A DNA stretch of 64,000 nt. It comes from an uncultured bacterium. Lineage in GTDB: Bacteria; Bipolaricaulota; Bipolaricaulia; UBA7950; UBA9294. The stretch lies in NCBI GenBank assembly GCA_903857865.1, contig CAIOGO010000006.1, positions 62,001-126,000 of the forward strand, read 5' to 3'. Position numbers and translations under genes: made by a program. Each line of letters begins with the position of its first letter. Position 1 is the stretch's first letter. The notes below the pieces were generated by a model, which was given only the letters and a program-made list of their open reading frames with translations, had not been told where the DNA came from and did not search any database. This document shows positions 50,752 to 58,954 of the stretch, in pieces.

Positions 50752-52140
50752 ATGGCATACGACGTACTCATCATCGGAGGCGGACCGGGGGGCTATGTCT
50801 GCGCCCTGCGTTCGGCGCACCTCGGGCTCCGCGTTGCGCTTGTCGAGGAGAAGGAGCTTGGCGGAGTGTGCCTTCACTGGGGCTGCATTCCCACGAAGGC
50901 GCTGTACGCTGCAACGCGCCTCATCCATCAGGCGTCGACGGCGACGGAGATGGGAATCGCGTTTGCTCCCCCCAGCCTCGATCTGCCCCGCCTGGCGGCG
51001 TGGAAAGAGAGTGTCACCGCGCGCCTCGCCGGCGGGATCGTCGACCTGATGAAGGCAGCCAACGTCGACGTCGTACGCGGCCGAGGCCGCCTCATCGGAC
51101 CCCGAGAGGTCGCCGTGTCGACCGGGGAGACCCTGCGTGCGGACCGCATCGTCCTTGCGACGGGATCCCGACCGATTGAGATCAACGGATTCCCGTTCTC
51201 CCACCCCCGTGTCTGGTCGTCGGACGATGCTCTCCGCCTCGACGAGATCCCGCAGCGCTTGGCGGTGATCGGCGGAGGAGTCATCGGCGTGGAGTTGGCC
51301 GCGATCTACCGGCGGCTCGGGAGCGACGTGACCGTCGTCGAGCTTCTGCCCGATATTCTCGCCGCCCTCGGACTCGACCGGCGGGCCACGGCCGTTGTGA
51401 AGAAGGGACTCACCCTGGCCGGAGTTCGCGTCCTGAACGGGGTGAGTGCCACGTCGTTCGTGGAGGAAGAAGGGGACGGCCTCAAGATCACGCTCAGCGA
51501 CGGGACTGCGCTCGCCGCAGATCGCGTCCTCGTCGCCGTCGGCCGCCGCCCGAATTCATCCGACCTCGGGCTCGAGACCATCGGCGTCGAGCCCGACCGC
51601 CGCGGCGCAATCCCGGTCAGCACGCGCTGCGAGACGTCGGCTCCCGGCGTGTACGCAATCGGCGACGTGGTCCCAGGGCCGATGCTGGCGCACAAGGCGT
51701 CGGCCGACGGCATCGTCGTCGCGCACGCGATGGCCGGCGACGCCCACGCCGCCACACCGGCCGAGCTCATTCCCCAGGTGGTCTTCACCGATCCCGAGAT
51801 CGCGTCCGTCGGTCTCTCCGAGACGGCGGCCCGCGCCGCCGGGGGTGAGGTCGCTGTCGGCCGGTTTGCCTACGCCGGGCTCGGGAAAGCGCTTGGAATG
51901 CGAGAGACGGAGGGCTTCTTCCAGGTCGTTGCCGATGCGGCCGACCACCGCATCCTCGGCGTCACGATCGTCGGCGCCGAAGCCTCGGATCTCCTCGCCG
52001 AGGGAGTGCTCGCCGTGCGCCACGGCCTCACGCTGGAACAGGTCGCGGAGACCGTCCACGCGCACCCCACGTTGCCCGAGGGCTTCCACGAGGCCGTCGA
52101 GAATGCCCTTGGCTGCGGCATCCATACGGTCAAACGCTGA
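50752..52140 (+). CDS. lpdA: Dihydrolipoyl dehydrogenase (E3)
   Basis: The 462-residue flavoprotein reoxidises dihydrolipoamide in 2-oxoacid dehydrogenase complexes or the glycine cleavage system. FAD motif VLIIGGGPGGY is at 5-15; the redox disulfide C40/C45 is in GGVCLHWGCIPTK. NAD motif VIGGGVIGVELAAIYRRLG is near 176, and the C-terminal HAHPTLPEGFHEAV carries the active-site His and Glu. Asn of the usual C-x-N-x-G-C is replaced by His-Trp (CLHWGC). GGAGAGGAGAGAG precedes the ATG. No other complex subunit is nearby. A strong hairpin follows the stop directly. Confidence 0.92.
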   Translation: MAYDVLIIGGGPGGYVCALRSAHLGLRVALVEEKELGGVCLHWGCIPTKALYAATRLIHQASTATEMGIAFAPPSLDLPRLAAWKESVTARLAGGIVDLMKAANVDVVRGRGRLIGPREVAVSTGETLRADRIVLATGSRPIEINGFPFSHPRVWSSDDALRLDEIPQRLAVIGGGVIGVELAAIYRRLGSDVTVVELLPDILAALGLDRRATAVVKKGLTLAGVRVLNGVSATSFVEEEGDGLKITLSDGTALAADRVLVAVGRRPNSSDLGLETIGVEPDRRGAIPVSTRCETSAPGVYAIGDVVPGPMLAHKASADGIVVAHAMAGDAHAATPAELIPQVVFTDPEIASVGLSETAARAAGGEVAVGRFAYAGLGKALGMRETEGFFQVVADAADHRILGVTIVGAEASDLLAEGVLAVRHGLTLEQVAETVHAHPTLPEGFHEAVENALGCGIHTVKR

Positions 52141-52394
52141 GCCGCTGGCCGCTGGCTCCTTCGGCCAGCGGCGAGAGAGAACCCCTGCGGGCTTCTTTGG
52201 TCTCCATCAGGACGGTCACAGAGGCTCTTCTTCCTAGCTGCCCCGCGTCTGAGGACAAAGAGAAAGCCATCAGTTCGTAGAACCGATGGTCTTCTCCCAA
52301 GCTACCGACCCTACGGGCAAAGCCAGAAGAAGCGCTGCCTGTCCCACGAACAGGCAGCACTTCTTCCCAGCCGTCGTTCCGCAAGACCGACGGC
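52141..52394. terminator. Cluster of four hairpins between lpdA and the bactofilin gene
   Basis: GCCGCTGGCC/GGCCAGCGGC (52141-52150, 52163-52172) directly follows the lpdA stop. CCATCAGTTC/GAACCGATGG (52267-52276, 52280-52289) has one mismatch. GAAGAAG plus GCTGCCTGT (52326-52342) pairs with 52350-52366 as a 17-bp stem with one internal mismatch. GCCGTCG/CGACGGC follows at about 52370-52393. The linker CTTCTCCCAAGCT matches that at 8169-8182. These likely end both converging transcripts. Confidence 0.65.
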
Positions 52395-53135
52395 CTAGGT
52401 CTTCGTCTGTTTGTCGACCTTGGCGCCCGCGTGCACCTCGATCGTTTCGCTGTACTCGACCGTGCCGATGTGGCACCCCGGGCCAAGCTTGATCCGCTTG
52501 CCACGTACAGCGTCGGCCGTCGTCTCCTCGAGCTCGACATCGTCTCCTTCGATCGATGACGCCTTGAGTTCGGCGAGGCCCCCGCCGGAGAACATGCGGA
52601 CCAAGCCGTCGAAGAGAATTCCGCGCTCGCGGAAGCCGCCCCGCAGGATCTCGATCTTCTCCCCGCCGATCTCGCGCGCAGAGCACTTGCCGCCGAGACG
52701 AACTTCGACCTTGTCAGCCGAGAGGAGGCCTTCGATCGTAAATCCACCAGAGGCCTTGAAGATCTCGGACTCTAGGTCGCCGCCGACATGGATGTGTCCG
52801 CTAACCTTGACGTACTCGGCCGCGACACTTCCCGTCACGCGGAACGTCCCCGAACACTTGAGTTCCTTGACCTTCGCGTCCCCGCCGATGCGCGCCGCGC
52901 CGCTCACCGACATCTCGTCGGCCACAACGGAGCCCGCAAACGAGGCGCCCCCGGAGACCGAGACCTGCGTCGCCTCCACGTTTCCTTCCACCTTGCCCGC
53001 GCCGGAAATGCGGAGCTCCTCAGCCTTGAGATCACCGGTTATCTTGCCGGCCCCGGAGATCGAGACGCGAGCGTAGTCGCCGCCACTCAGTTTGCCGGCC
53101 CCCGACAGGCTGGCCGACCGTCGATCCTCGCTCAT
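52395..53135 (-). CDS. Bactofilin-like polymer-forming protein (YhbE/YhbF type)
   Basis: The 246-residue protein is built of regularly repeated beta-helix turns (VSISGAGKITGDLKAEEL, RISGAGKVEGNVEATQV, VSVSGGASFAGSVVADEM and so on). This is the right-handed beta-helix of bactofilins, which polymerise into cytoskeletal filaments without nucleotide. The two-segment layout, with a break around 150-190, resembles YhbE/YhbF of Bacillus, which pair with YhbD exactly as here. The start overlaps the YhbD-like stop (ATGA). No membrane segment is visible. A role in shape or motility is inferred from homologues. Confidence 0.82.
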   Translation of the reverse strand: MSEDRRSASLSGAGKLSGGDYARVSISGAGKITGDLKAEELRISGAGKVEGNVEATQVSVSGGASFAGSVVADEMSVSGAARIGGDAKVKELKCSGTFRVTGSVAAEYVKVSGHIHVGGDLESEIFKASGGFTIEGLLSADKVEVRLGGKCSAREIGGEKIEILRGGFRERGILFDGLVRMFSGGGLAELKASSIEGDDVELEETTADAVRGKRIKLGPGCHIGTVEYSETIEVHAGAKVDKQTKT

Positions 53136-53845
53136 CGCTCCTCCTCTCTCTTGTCCGATGCCGCACCCCCGTGCGACCCTCCGGTTCCCTGCGCCAAATC
53201 CAGCTTGATGCGCTCCAGCGTGTTCCGCAGATCGACCGTCCCAATTCGTTGCACGTCCGGATCGAACAGCGCATCGAGCGGCGCCATCGCGACCAGGCTG
53301 ATCTCCGCCGAGATGCCGCCTGCGGAGAGCTTCTTCCGCAACAAGTGAATGTGCAGATTCGTCTCCGCGGCGTGCTCGAGGAATGCCTCATCCAGGTTCT
53401 TCCGCAGCGTTCGCTGCACGAGAGTCTGTTCCTCCGGCCTCGCTACGCCGCGCAACCGACTCGCCACCGCGACGCACAGGGCATCCGCCAGCGATAGGGA
53501 CTGCGCCCCCGCAGTATCGACGCCGCACTCCTTGAGCGCCGCCTCGTCGAACCACGTCGCGCCGCGCAGATGATCGAACGCCACACGGACCTTCGCGTTG
53601 ACCTGCTGCGTGATCACGTCGGCCAGATCGTCGAGCGGGTGCGTGTCCTTCATCGCCTTGACCCGTTCGATGCGCTCCAGAATCTTGTCGCGCGGGAAGA
53701 ACGTCTCCTGCCCGGTGAACGTCGAGCGCCGCACGAACCACGCCTCGGGGATGAGGCCCTTCCTCTTCCAACGGTAGAGCTGGCCGTACGAGATGTCGGT
53801 CTGAAGAAGGACTTCCTTCTTCGAGATCAGGTTCTCCTCATCCAT
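53132..53845 (-). CDS. YhbD-like DUF4004 protein with MerR-type N-terminal helix-turn-helix
   Basis: The 237-residue protein has an N-terminal winged-helix region (ENLISKKEVLLQTDISYGQL, then YRWKRKGLIPEAWFVRR) characteristic of DUF4004/YhbD. FFPRDKILERIERVKAMKD continues the MerR-like helix, and the rest is mostly helical with a polar C-terminus. In Bacillus yhbD precedes two bactofilin genes, and the same order occurs here with one bactofilin. It may regulate or nucleate the filament. GGGAGGTG lies about ten bases before the ATG. Overlap of stop and start implies translational coupling. Confidence 0.82.
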   Translation of the reverse strand: MDEENLISKKEVLLQTDISYGQLYRWKRKGLIPEAWFVRRSTFTGQETFFPRDKILERIERVKAMKDTHPLDDLADVITQQVNAKVRVAFDHLRGATWFDEAALKECGVDTAGAQSLSLADALCVAVASRLRGVARPEEQTLVQRTLRKNLDEAFLEHAAETNLHIHLLRKKLSAGGISAEISLVAMAPLDALFDPDVQRIGTVDLRNTLERIKLDLAQGTGGSHGGAASDKREEER

Positions 53846-53980
53846 GGGCGTGACACCTCCCCTCGTCTTCTTGGGGTCCGCGCATCTTCTCACGCGAACA
53901 TCGGTTCGAGCGCGAGCCGCCCGCGCGGGACGCTGGCATTGTAACAACACACTGTGTCGCGGTCAATGGCTGAGCGCGGC

Positions 53981-54276
53981 GGGACACATCATGCCGCGCT
54001 CAGCTAGGGAGTTCCGACTGCGTCGGAACTCTAGGCCTGTCGCCGGGACACACCGTAGCTCACTCAGCTAGGGAGTTCCCGCGGTGCAGGAACTCCTGGC
54101 ACCATCAACGGGACGCACCACGCCGCGCTCAGCTAGGGGGTTCCGACGCAGTCGGAACTCCAGGCATCTGTCATCGTGACGCACGTTGTCCCACTCAGCG
54201 GCTAAACGAGACGGGACGGACTCTGTCTCGTTCAGCTAGAGAGTTCCCGCTACACGAGAACTCCAGGCCTGTCGCC
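53981..54276. repeat. Tandem array of about 65-base GGAGTTCC hairpin units
   Basis: Units start at 53981, 54045, 54110 and 54176 with GGGACACA or GTGACGCA, continue to CTCAGCTAGG, and carry a GAGTTCC...GGAACTC or GAGTTCCCG...GAGAACTC hairpin and a GGCCTGTCGCC-like tail. The last unit has a 35-base insert with its own stem (ACGAGACGG/CTGTCTCGT-like). CTCAGCT(A/T)GGGAGTTC also occurs at 21314-21329, tying this array to the tRNA-region elements. Confidence 0.8.
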
Positions 54277-54557
54277 GTGTCAGACGCTGTCTTGCTCTTC
54301 CGGCTCTCCACCTTGGCGATCTTGGCGCTCTCCGCGTGATTGCGTGTGTTGGACTCGCGGCTGATTCCCTCGCGCCAAGGGCGCCAAGGAAGGCATGTCA
54401 CAACGCGTGTCTGATCCCCCACCTGTCTCGGGAGTCCCCGCCGCACGGAGACTCCCGCGCTGCTCGCCGGGACTCATCTTGTCTGACTTACCCCGTCGCC
54501 GCGAATTACGCACTCGGTGCCGCGGACCCGGCGACTCCACGTTCGAGGAATCGAAGG
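54277..54557. other. Gap with degenerate CGCCAAGG-type repeats
   Basis: No gene is supported. Inverted copies of a GCGCCAAGG-type sequence occur at about 54309-54330 (as CTTGGCGATCTTGGCGCTC) and 54371-54390 (GCGCCAAGGGCGCCAAGG), and another GGGAGTC/GACTCCC hairpin at about 54430-54459. The first motif resembles a sequence near 2787. Confidence 0.5.
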
Positions 54558-56201
54558 TCACATCCCCGGGCACTGACGTGCCACGGCCGCGTCGATGCCT
54601 TTCTTCCCGTATGCCTTCTGGAAGTGAGACGCGAACTCGCTTGCGAGCTTGGCTGAGCGCTCGTCGAACGCGGCTTTGTCCTTCCACGTGTCGCGCGGGC
54701 GAAGGACGCCGCTCGGAACGCCGGGGCACGTCTGCGGGATCTCGACATGGAACGTCCGATCCTCGTCGTAGGCAACCTTGTCGAGCGCGCCCTCGAGTGC
54801 CGCGCGGACCATCGTGCGCGTCAGCGTGATGTCCATGCGCTTGCCGACGCCGTACGGCCCACCGCTCCAGCCGGTGTTCACGAGGAACACCTTCGTCCCG
54901 TGGCGGTCGAGTTTCTCGCCGAGCATACGCGCGTAGACATCGGGGTTCCGCGGCATAAACGGCTCTCCGAAGAAGCGCGAGAACGTCGACTTCGGCTCGA
55001 CAATGCCGGTCTCGGTGCCCGCCAGCTTGCTCGTGTAGCCCATGAGGAACCAGAGCATCGCCTGCTCTTTCGACAGCCGCGCAATCGGCGGCAGGACGCC
55101 GTTCGCGTCCGCGGTGAGGAAGAGGACCGTCGATGGGTGGCCGGAGCATGCCGAGGGTTTGATGTTCCCGAGGTACGTCAGGGGGAACGACGCGCGCGAG
55201 TTCGGGGTGAGGCGATCGTCGTCGAGGTCGAAGGCCCCGTTCGGATAGGCCATCGCGTTCTCGACGATCGTACCGTGCCGGCGCCAATCGTCGTCGTGGA
55301 ACACGGCGTGGTAGATCTCAGGTTCCTTCGACGCGTCGAGTCCGATGAGCTTCGCAAAGCAGCCATTCTCGAAGTTCCAGACCCCGTCGTCACTCCAGCC
55401 GTGCTCGTCGTCGCCGAGGAGCGCGCGCGTCGGGTCGGCCGACAGCGTTGTCTTACCGGTCCCCGAGAGTCCGAGGAGGAGCGCGGAGTCGCCTCGCTTG
55501 CCCTCGTTGGCCGAGCAGTGGAGCGGCAGGACGCCGACGCCCGGCAGGAGGTAGTTCATGACCGAGAACATGAGCTTCTTCACGGAGCCGCAGTAGGCCG
55601 ACCCGTAGACGATGCCGATGCGGCGGTCGAAATCGATGGCGATGGCCATCGTCGTCGTCTTGCCCGTGCCCGGGTCAACGCGCAGCCGCCCCGCATATCG
55701 CACAGGATCGAGCTTGTCGTTCGGCAGCGCGAGGATCGTGAACGCGCGGTCGCCGAAGATGCCCTTCTCCGCGCCGGCAGGGATCGGGCGGAACATGTTG
55801 TCTGTGAACAGGGCCGTCAGCGCGCGATCGGTGATCGTGCGGGCAATGAGCGCGTAGTGCGGATCCGCGCCGAGGGCGCGCTCGGTGACGTAAAGTCGTT
55901 TCTTCGCGCGAAGGACGGAGACCGCGTCTTCGAACAGGAGGTCGAACGTCTCCTCGGTGATCGGAAGGTTGTTCGGCGAGTCCCAGTCGATGTCCTTCTC
56001 GCTCGACGGTCGACGCACCGACACCGTATCCTTGGGGCTGCGGCCCGTGGACTCCGGCCGACTCCACGTCGCCAAGGCGCCGTTCGGCGCAACCAGCGCC
56101 TCCTTGCGGTCCACCGCGTCCTCGATCGCGCGTTCGCGCGACGGGTTCAGCACGACGCCGCGATGCCCAAGCAACCCCGCCAGTTCCCGATCCAGATCCA
56201 T
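54558..56201 (-). CDS. pckA: Phosphoenolpyruvate carboxykinase (ATP)
   Basis: The 547-residue enzyme interconverts oxaloacetate + ATP and PEP + CO2 + ADP. It is gluconeogenic, or conserves ATP in fermenters that fix CO2. RYAGRLRVDPGTGKT near 168 is the substrate region. GIVYGSAYCGSVKKLMFSVMNY leads to the P-loop GLSGTGKTTLSADP near 244-257, and LGDDEHGW carries the second metal-binding aspartates. The length fits the ATP-dependent type, not the GTP type. GAGGAGAGC precedes the ATG. The minus-strand gap downstream has the repeat array. Confidence 0.95.
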   Translation of the reverse strand: MDLDRELAGLLGHRGVVLNPSRERAIEDAVDRKEALVAPNGALATWSRPESTGRSPKDTVSVRRPSSEKDIDWDSPNNLPITEETFDLLFEDAVSVLRAKKRLYVTERALGADPHYALIARTITDRALTALFTDNMFRPIPAGAEKGIFGDRAFTILALPNDKLDPVRYAGRLRVDPGTGKTTTMAIAIDFDRRIGIVYGSAYCGSVKKLMFSVMNYLLPGVGVLPLHCSANEGKRGDSALLLGLSGTGKTTLSADPTRALLGDDEHGWSDDGVWNFENGCFAKLIGLDASKEPEIYHAVFHDDDWRRHGTIVENAMAYPNGAFDLDDDRLTPNSRASFPLTYLGNIKPSACSGHPSTVLFLTADANGVLPPIARLSKEQAMLWFLMGYTSKLAGTETGIVEPKSTFSRFFGEPFMPRNPDVYARMLGEKLDRHGTKVFLVNTGWSGGPYGVGKRMDITLTRTMVRAALEGALDKVAYDEDRTFHVEIPQTCPGVPSGVLRPRDTWKDKAAFDERSAKLASEFASHFQKAYGKKGIDAAVARQCPGM

Positions 56202-56607
56202 GCTCTCCTCACCCGCGTGTCGGCCGGGGGCGTTCCCGCGGCCGCAGATGGCCGGATCATAGCCAACGGAGACCGGGTTCTAAAGGCAGGTCGGCCTCGC
56301 GGCCCGGCGACGGAGGGAGACGCCATGCCGCGCAGCAGGCCCGCAGGATGCCGCCGCCTCGGGGGCAACACCCCGTCGCCCCAGGCGTGCCGGGATTCGC
56401 ACATCGCTCAGTTCGGAGTGCGCAGAACGCAGTTGATTGACACCGCTCCGGTCAGGAATGATCCAAGCGGGGCGCCCCCCCTGCACCACACCTTTCCCAA
56501 GACGGGGAGTCCCTCACGGAGCGTGCTCTACGCTGGAGAGGGCCCGGATGCCGCTCCTGCTGGTCAACGAGCTCGCCACATCCGACTCGCGGATCCGTGA
56601 GCTTTGC
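56202..56607. other. Gap upstream of pckA
   Basis: This 406-base stretch separates the pckA start from the MFS stop. Reading frames occur on both strands but lack ribosome sites and protein-like composition. Nothing convincing was found; any pckA promoter must lie here. Confidence 0.4.
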
Positions 56608-57906
56608 CTACATCCGGTCCTTCCCCTCCAACCCTGGGAGGCTCGCAAGGCCGTTCCGAAGCTGCTTTCTTTGCCAGGAGCTGTACCAAAAGATCGTCAG
56701 GACGGCACCAACCATGCCAATACTCGCTGCAAATGGTAACATCGCCTGGATGCCGGCAACGTCTACTAGCGCGCCACATGCCAGAGGTCCAAGCATCTGC
56801 CCTACGCCGAACGCTCCGCTTTGCAGGCCGGCCATCACTCCCATGCCATGCTCTCTGCCGCGCTCCACTCGCTCGGCGAGCATCGATGCCCTCGATAGCG
56901 CATCGAGCACACCCATCGCGAAGGCTAGGGACAGGACGGCCCATAGTTGATGCACGAACTGGATCGACAACAGAGCCAAAGGTGAGATCACGGCCCCAAC
57001 GGCTATCTGAGGGAGCCGACGATAGCGATCGGCGAGCCACCCGAATGGTATCTGGAGTAGCCCTCCGGCAACGAGCTGAACGGTCAGAACAAGCCCGATC
57101 GACGACTCGGAGAAGCCGGCCACGCTCGCGGCGAAGAGTGGATAGAACGTGTTGAACCCTTGCTGCCAGAACCCGCGGGTGATCCAATACACTAGTAGTG
57201 TTCTGACCCCGGGGTCGCGGAACTCAGTGCCTGTCTTCGTGGGGTCGGAGGCTCCGGCCGCCTTTCGATCGGCCTTCGTGTTTCTGGGAAGGACGACCGC
57301 CACGAGCGCAAGAGCTCCGAAACTGAGGGCGGCCATCACCAAGAAGACCGCTTTGTAGGACCACAGCTCGGCGACCCCTCCACCAATCAACGGGCCAAGC
57401 GCCATTCCGATGAACATCGACGAGTAGAAGACGTTGATGTACTTCCCCTCGCTCCCCGCGGGCGTTAGATCCCCAACATATGCTTGGGCGACCGGTGTCA
57501 CCATGACCGCGGCCGCGCCTTGGAGGAACCGAAAGACCCCAAGATGCCACAGGGAGGTGGCAAAGACGAAGAGGATAGATACGGCCCCGTAGGCCGCGAG
57601 CCCCGCGAGCATGATCCTCTTGCGGTCGGTTCGATCGGAGATCCTCCCCACGAGCGGGGCGACAAACGCGCGAGCCGCTGAGAACGCCGCAAACACAACG
57701 CCGATGGAGAACGCACTGGCCGAGAAACCCCGCGCATAGAGAGGGAAGATGGGGGCTATGATCCCCATCCCAATCTGCGCGGCACAGGTTGCCACGAAGA
57801 GAGCCAGGAAGGTCGCCCTCAATCGGCTCGTCTCCAGCTTCGTGGCAACCTCCTCAAGCGATGTCCGTCTCCAGAAGCCGAGTATCGAATCGGCCTGCAC
57901 GCGCAC
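56608..57906 (-). CDS. Major facilitator superfamily transporter
   Basis: The 432-residue protein has 12 predicted membrane helices. The MFS loop 2-3 motif is GRISDRTDRKRIMLAG (near 85-100), with its counterpart GWLADRYRRLPQIAVG in the second half. The start region is uncertain: the GTG used gives 30 hydrophilic residues before the first helix, and a GAGGAGG lies inside this stretch. It is the last gene of the 56.6-64-kb block, 198 bases after the BFD gene. Drug-efflux-like MFS proteins of this type also import small substrates. A link to uptake of the operon substrate is inference. Confidence 0.85.
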   Translation of the reverse strand: MRVQADSILGFWRRTSLEEVATKLETSRLRATFLALFVATCAAQIGMGIIAPIFPLYARGFSASAFSIGVVFAAFSAARAFVAPLVGRISDRTDRKRIMLAGLAAYGAVSILFVFATSLWHLGVFRFLQGAAAVMVTPVAQAYVGDLTPAGSEGKYINVFYSSMFIGMALGPLIGGGVAELWSYKAVFLVMAALSFGALALVAVVLPRNTKADRKAAGASDPTKTGTEFRDPGVRTLLVYWITRGFWQQGFNTFYPLFAASVAGFSESSIGLVLTVQLVAGGLLQIPFGWLADRYRRLPQIAVGAVISPLALLSIQFVHQLWAVLSLAFAMGVLDALSRASMLAERVERGREHGMGVMAGLQSGAFGVGQMLGPLACGALVDVAGIQAMLPFAASIGMVGAVLTIFWYSSWQRKQLRNGLASLPGLEGKDRM

Positions 57907-58104
57907 CTATTCGGGAACCGCGCAGAAGACTCTGTCTCCGGTGTCCCCGTCCACCCGACAAACCCTGGGGAGCACACCGCCCACGATTCGCGAGCACCGC
58001 GAGGGATCGAGCCCGCTGCGCACCTCAGGGGCGGGGCAAGCCGCTAGGAAACCAGCACTCTCGCGTGGATGCCCGACGTACGCGCTCTCAACCGCCTCCG
58101 AGGA

Positions 58105-58419
58105 CTAGTCGTCATCACTGCTCGCGGAGGTCCTCTCGTCTCCCAGGATGATGGAAGATGCTATGGCCGAAAGGCGGACGGGTCGAACCGGGAAGCGGAC
58201 TGTACAGGATTCCACCGCACTAAGCGGAACTCCCGTTTGTTCACTGATGATTCTCTCGATCAGTCTTCCACAGGTCCGTCCTTGGCAAGGGCCCATCCCA
58301 GCGCGGGTCATCCGCTTGATCTCTCCTGCCGTGCGGCATCCTGCCTTGATCGCCGCAAGGATCTCCTGTTTCGTGACTTCCTCACAACGGCAGATGACAA
58401 GATCGCTATTGCCTTCCAC
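58105..58419 (-). CDS. BFD-like [2Fe-2S] protein
   Basis: The 104-residue protein has the bacterioferritin-associated ferredoxin fold: VICRCEEVTKQEI (C-x-C near 10-12), AGEIKRMTRAGMGPCQGRTC with C-x4-C near 44-50. In amino-acid dehydrogenases of the LhpB/SoxA/Hcn type this domain passes electrons from the FAD subunit. Here it is a separate small gene. It overlaps the ferredoxin gene by 14 bases. The C-terminal 35 residues are poorly conserved and rich in Ser. Confidence 0.87.
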   Translation of the reverse strand: MEGNSDLVICRCEEVTKQEILAAIKAGCRTAGEIKRMTRAGMGPCQGRTCGRLIERIISEQTGVPLSAVESCTVRFPVRPVRLSAIASSIILGDERTSASSDDD

Positions 58420-58954
58420 TGTTCTTTCCCCCTCCCACGCGGCGGAAGAAGCGCACGTCCATTCCGAGACCTTTCGGAGTCAGGAGAGTCACCACAGCCG
58501 TGCGATCGTTTCGTTCGCGCGCATCGACGGTCAATGTCCTTGCGGTGCACACGGCCCGACCCTCTCGATCGACTCCCTCCACCAATTCGCCCGACTCAGG
58601 TAGGGGAAGGAACTCATACGGAATGCTCACGTGATCGCCATCATCGGAACTCAGATCGACTACGAAGATTGCGAGTCCCGGACAGCGGGATACACAAAGC
58701 GCGCAGCCAACGCAGCCCTCCGGATCCAGACAGGGTTGACTGGTCACCGTGCTGCCGACCCGAATCGCTCCCCGTGGGCAGTTGCCCTCACAAGGATTGC
58801 ACGGAATCTCCTCGCTGCACTCGATAACAGCGACTGGACCTTGCCGAAGACGCTGGGCCGAAGGCACGCCAGGGCAGCAAGCCAGTTCTGCTGAGCTCAG
58901 TACGCCTGTCTTCCGCAGCGCCTTCTCGTGAACCTCAAGTCCCTGTTTGCTCAT
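58406..58954 (-). CDS. 4Fe-4S ferredoxin-type protein
   Basis: The 182-residue protein carries two clusters: CSEEIPCNPCEGNCPRGAI and CVGCALCVSRCPGLAI, the classical CxxCxxC(x)nCP pairs. An N-terminal helical stretch of about 30 residues and a C-terminal domain of about 70 residues (VSIPYEFLPLPESGELV, then DREGRAVC) frame the clusters. This arrangement is seen in the small subunit of archaeal and clostridial proline/hydroxyproline dehydrogenase complexes. It overlaps both neighbours (20 and 14 bases), so the genes are coupled. Confidence 0.85.
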   Translation of the reverse strand: MSKQGLEVHEKALRKTGVLSSAELACCPGVPSAQRLRQGPVAVIECSEEIPCNPCEGNCPRGAIRVGSTVTSQPCLDPEGCVGCALCVSRCPGLAIFVVDLSSDDGDHVSIPYEFLPLPESGELVEGVDREGRAVCTARTLTVDARERNDRTAVVTLLTPKGLGMDVRFFRRVGGGKNSGRQ

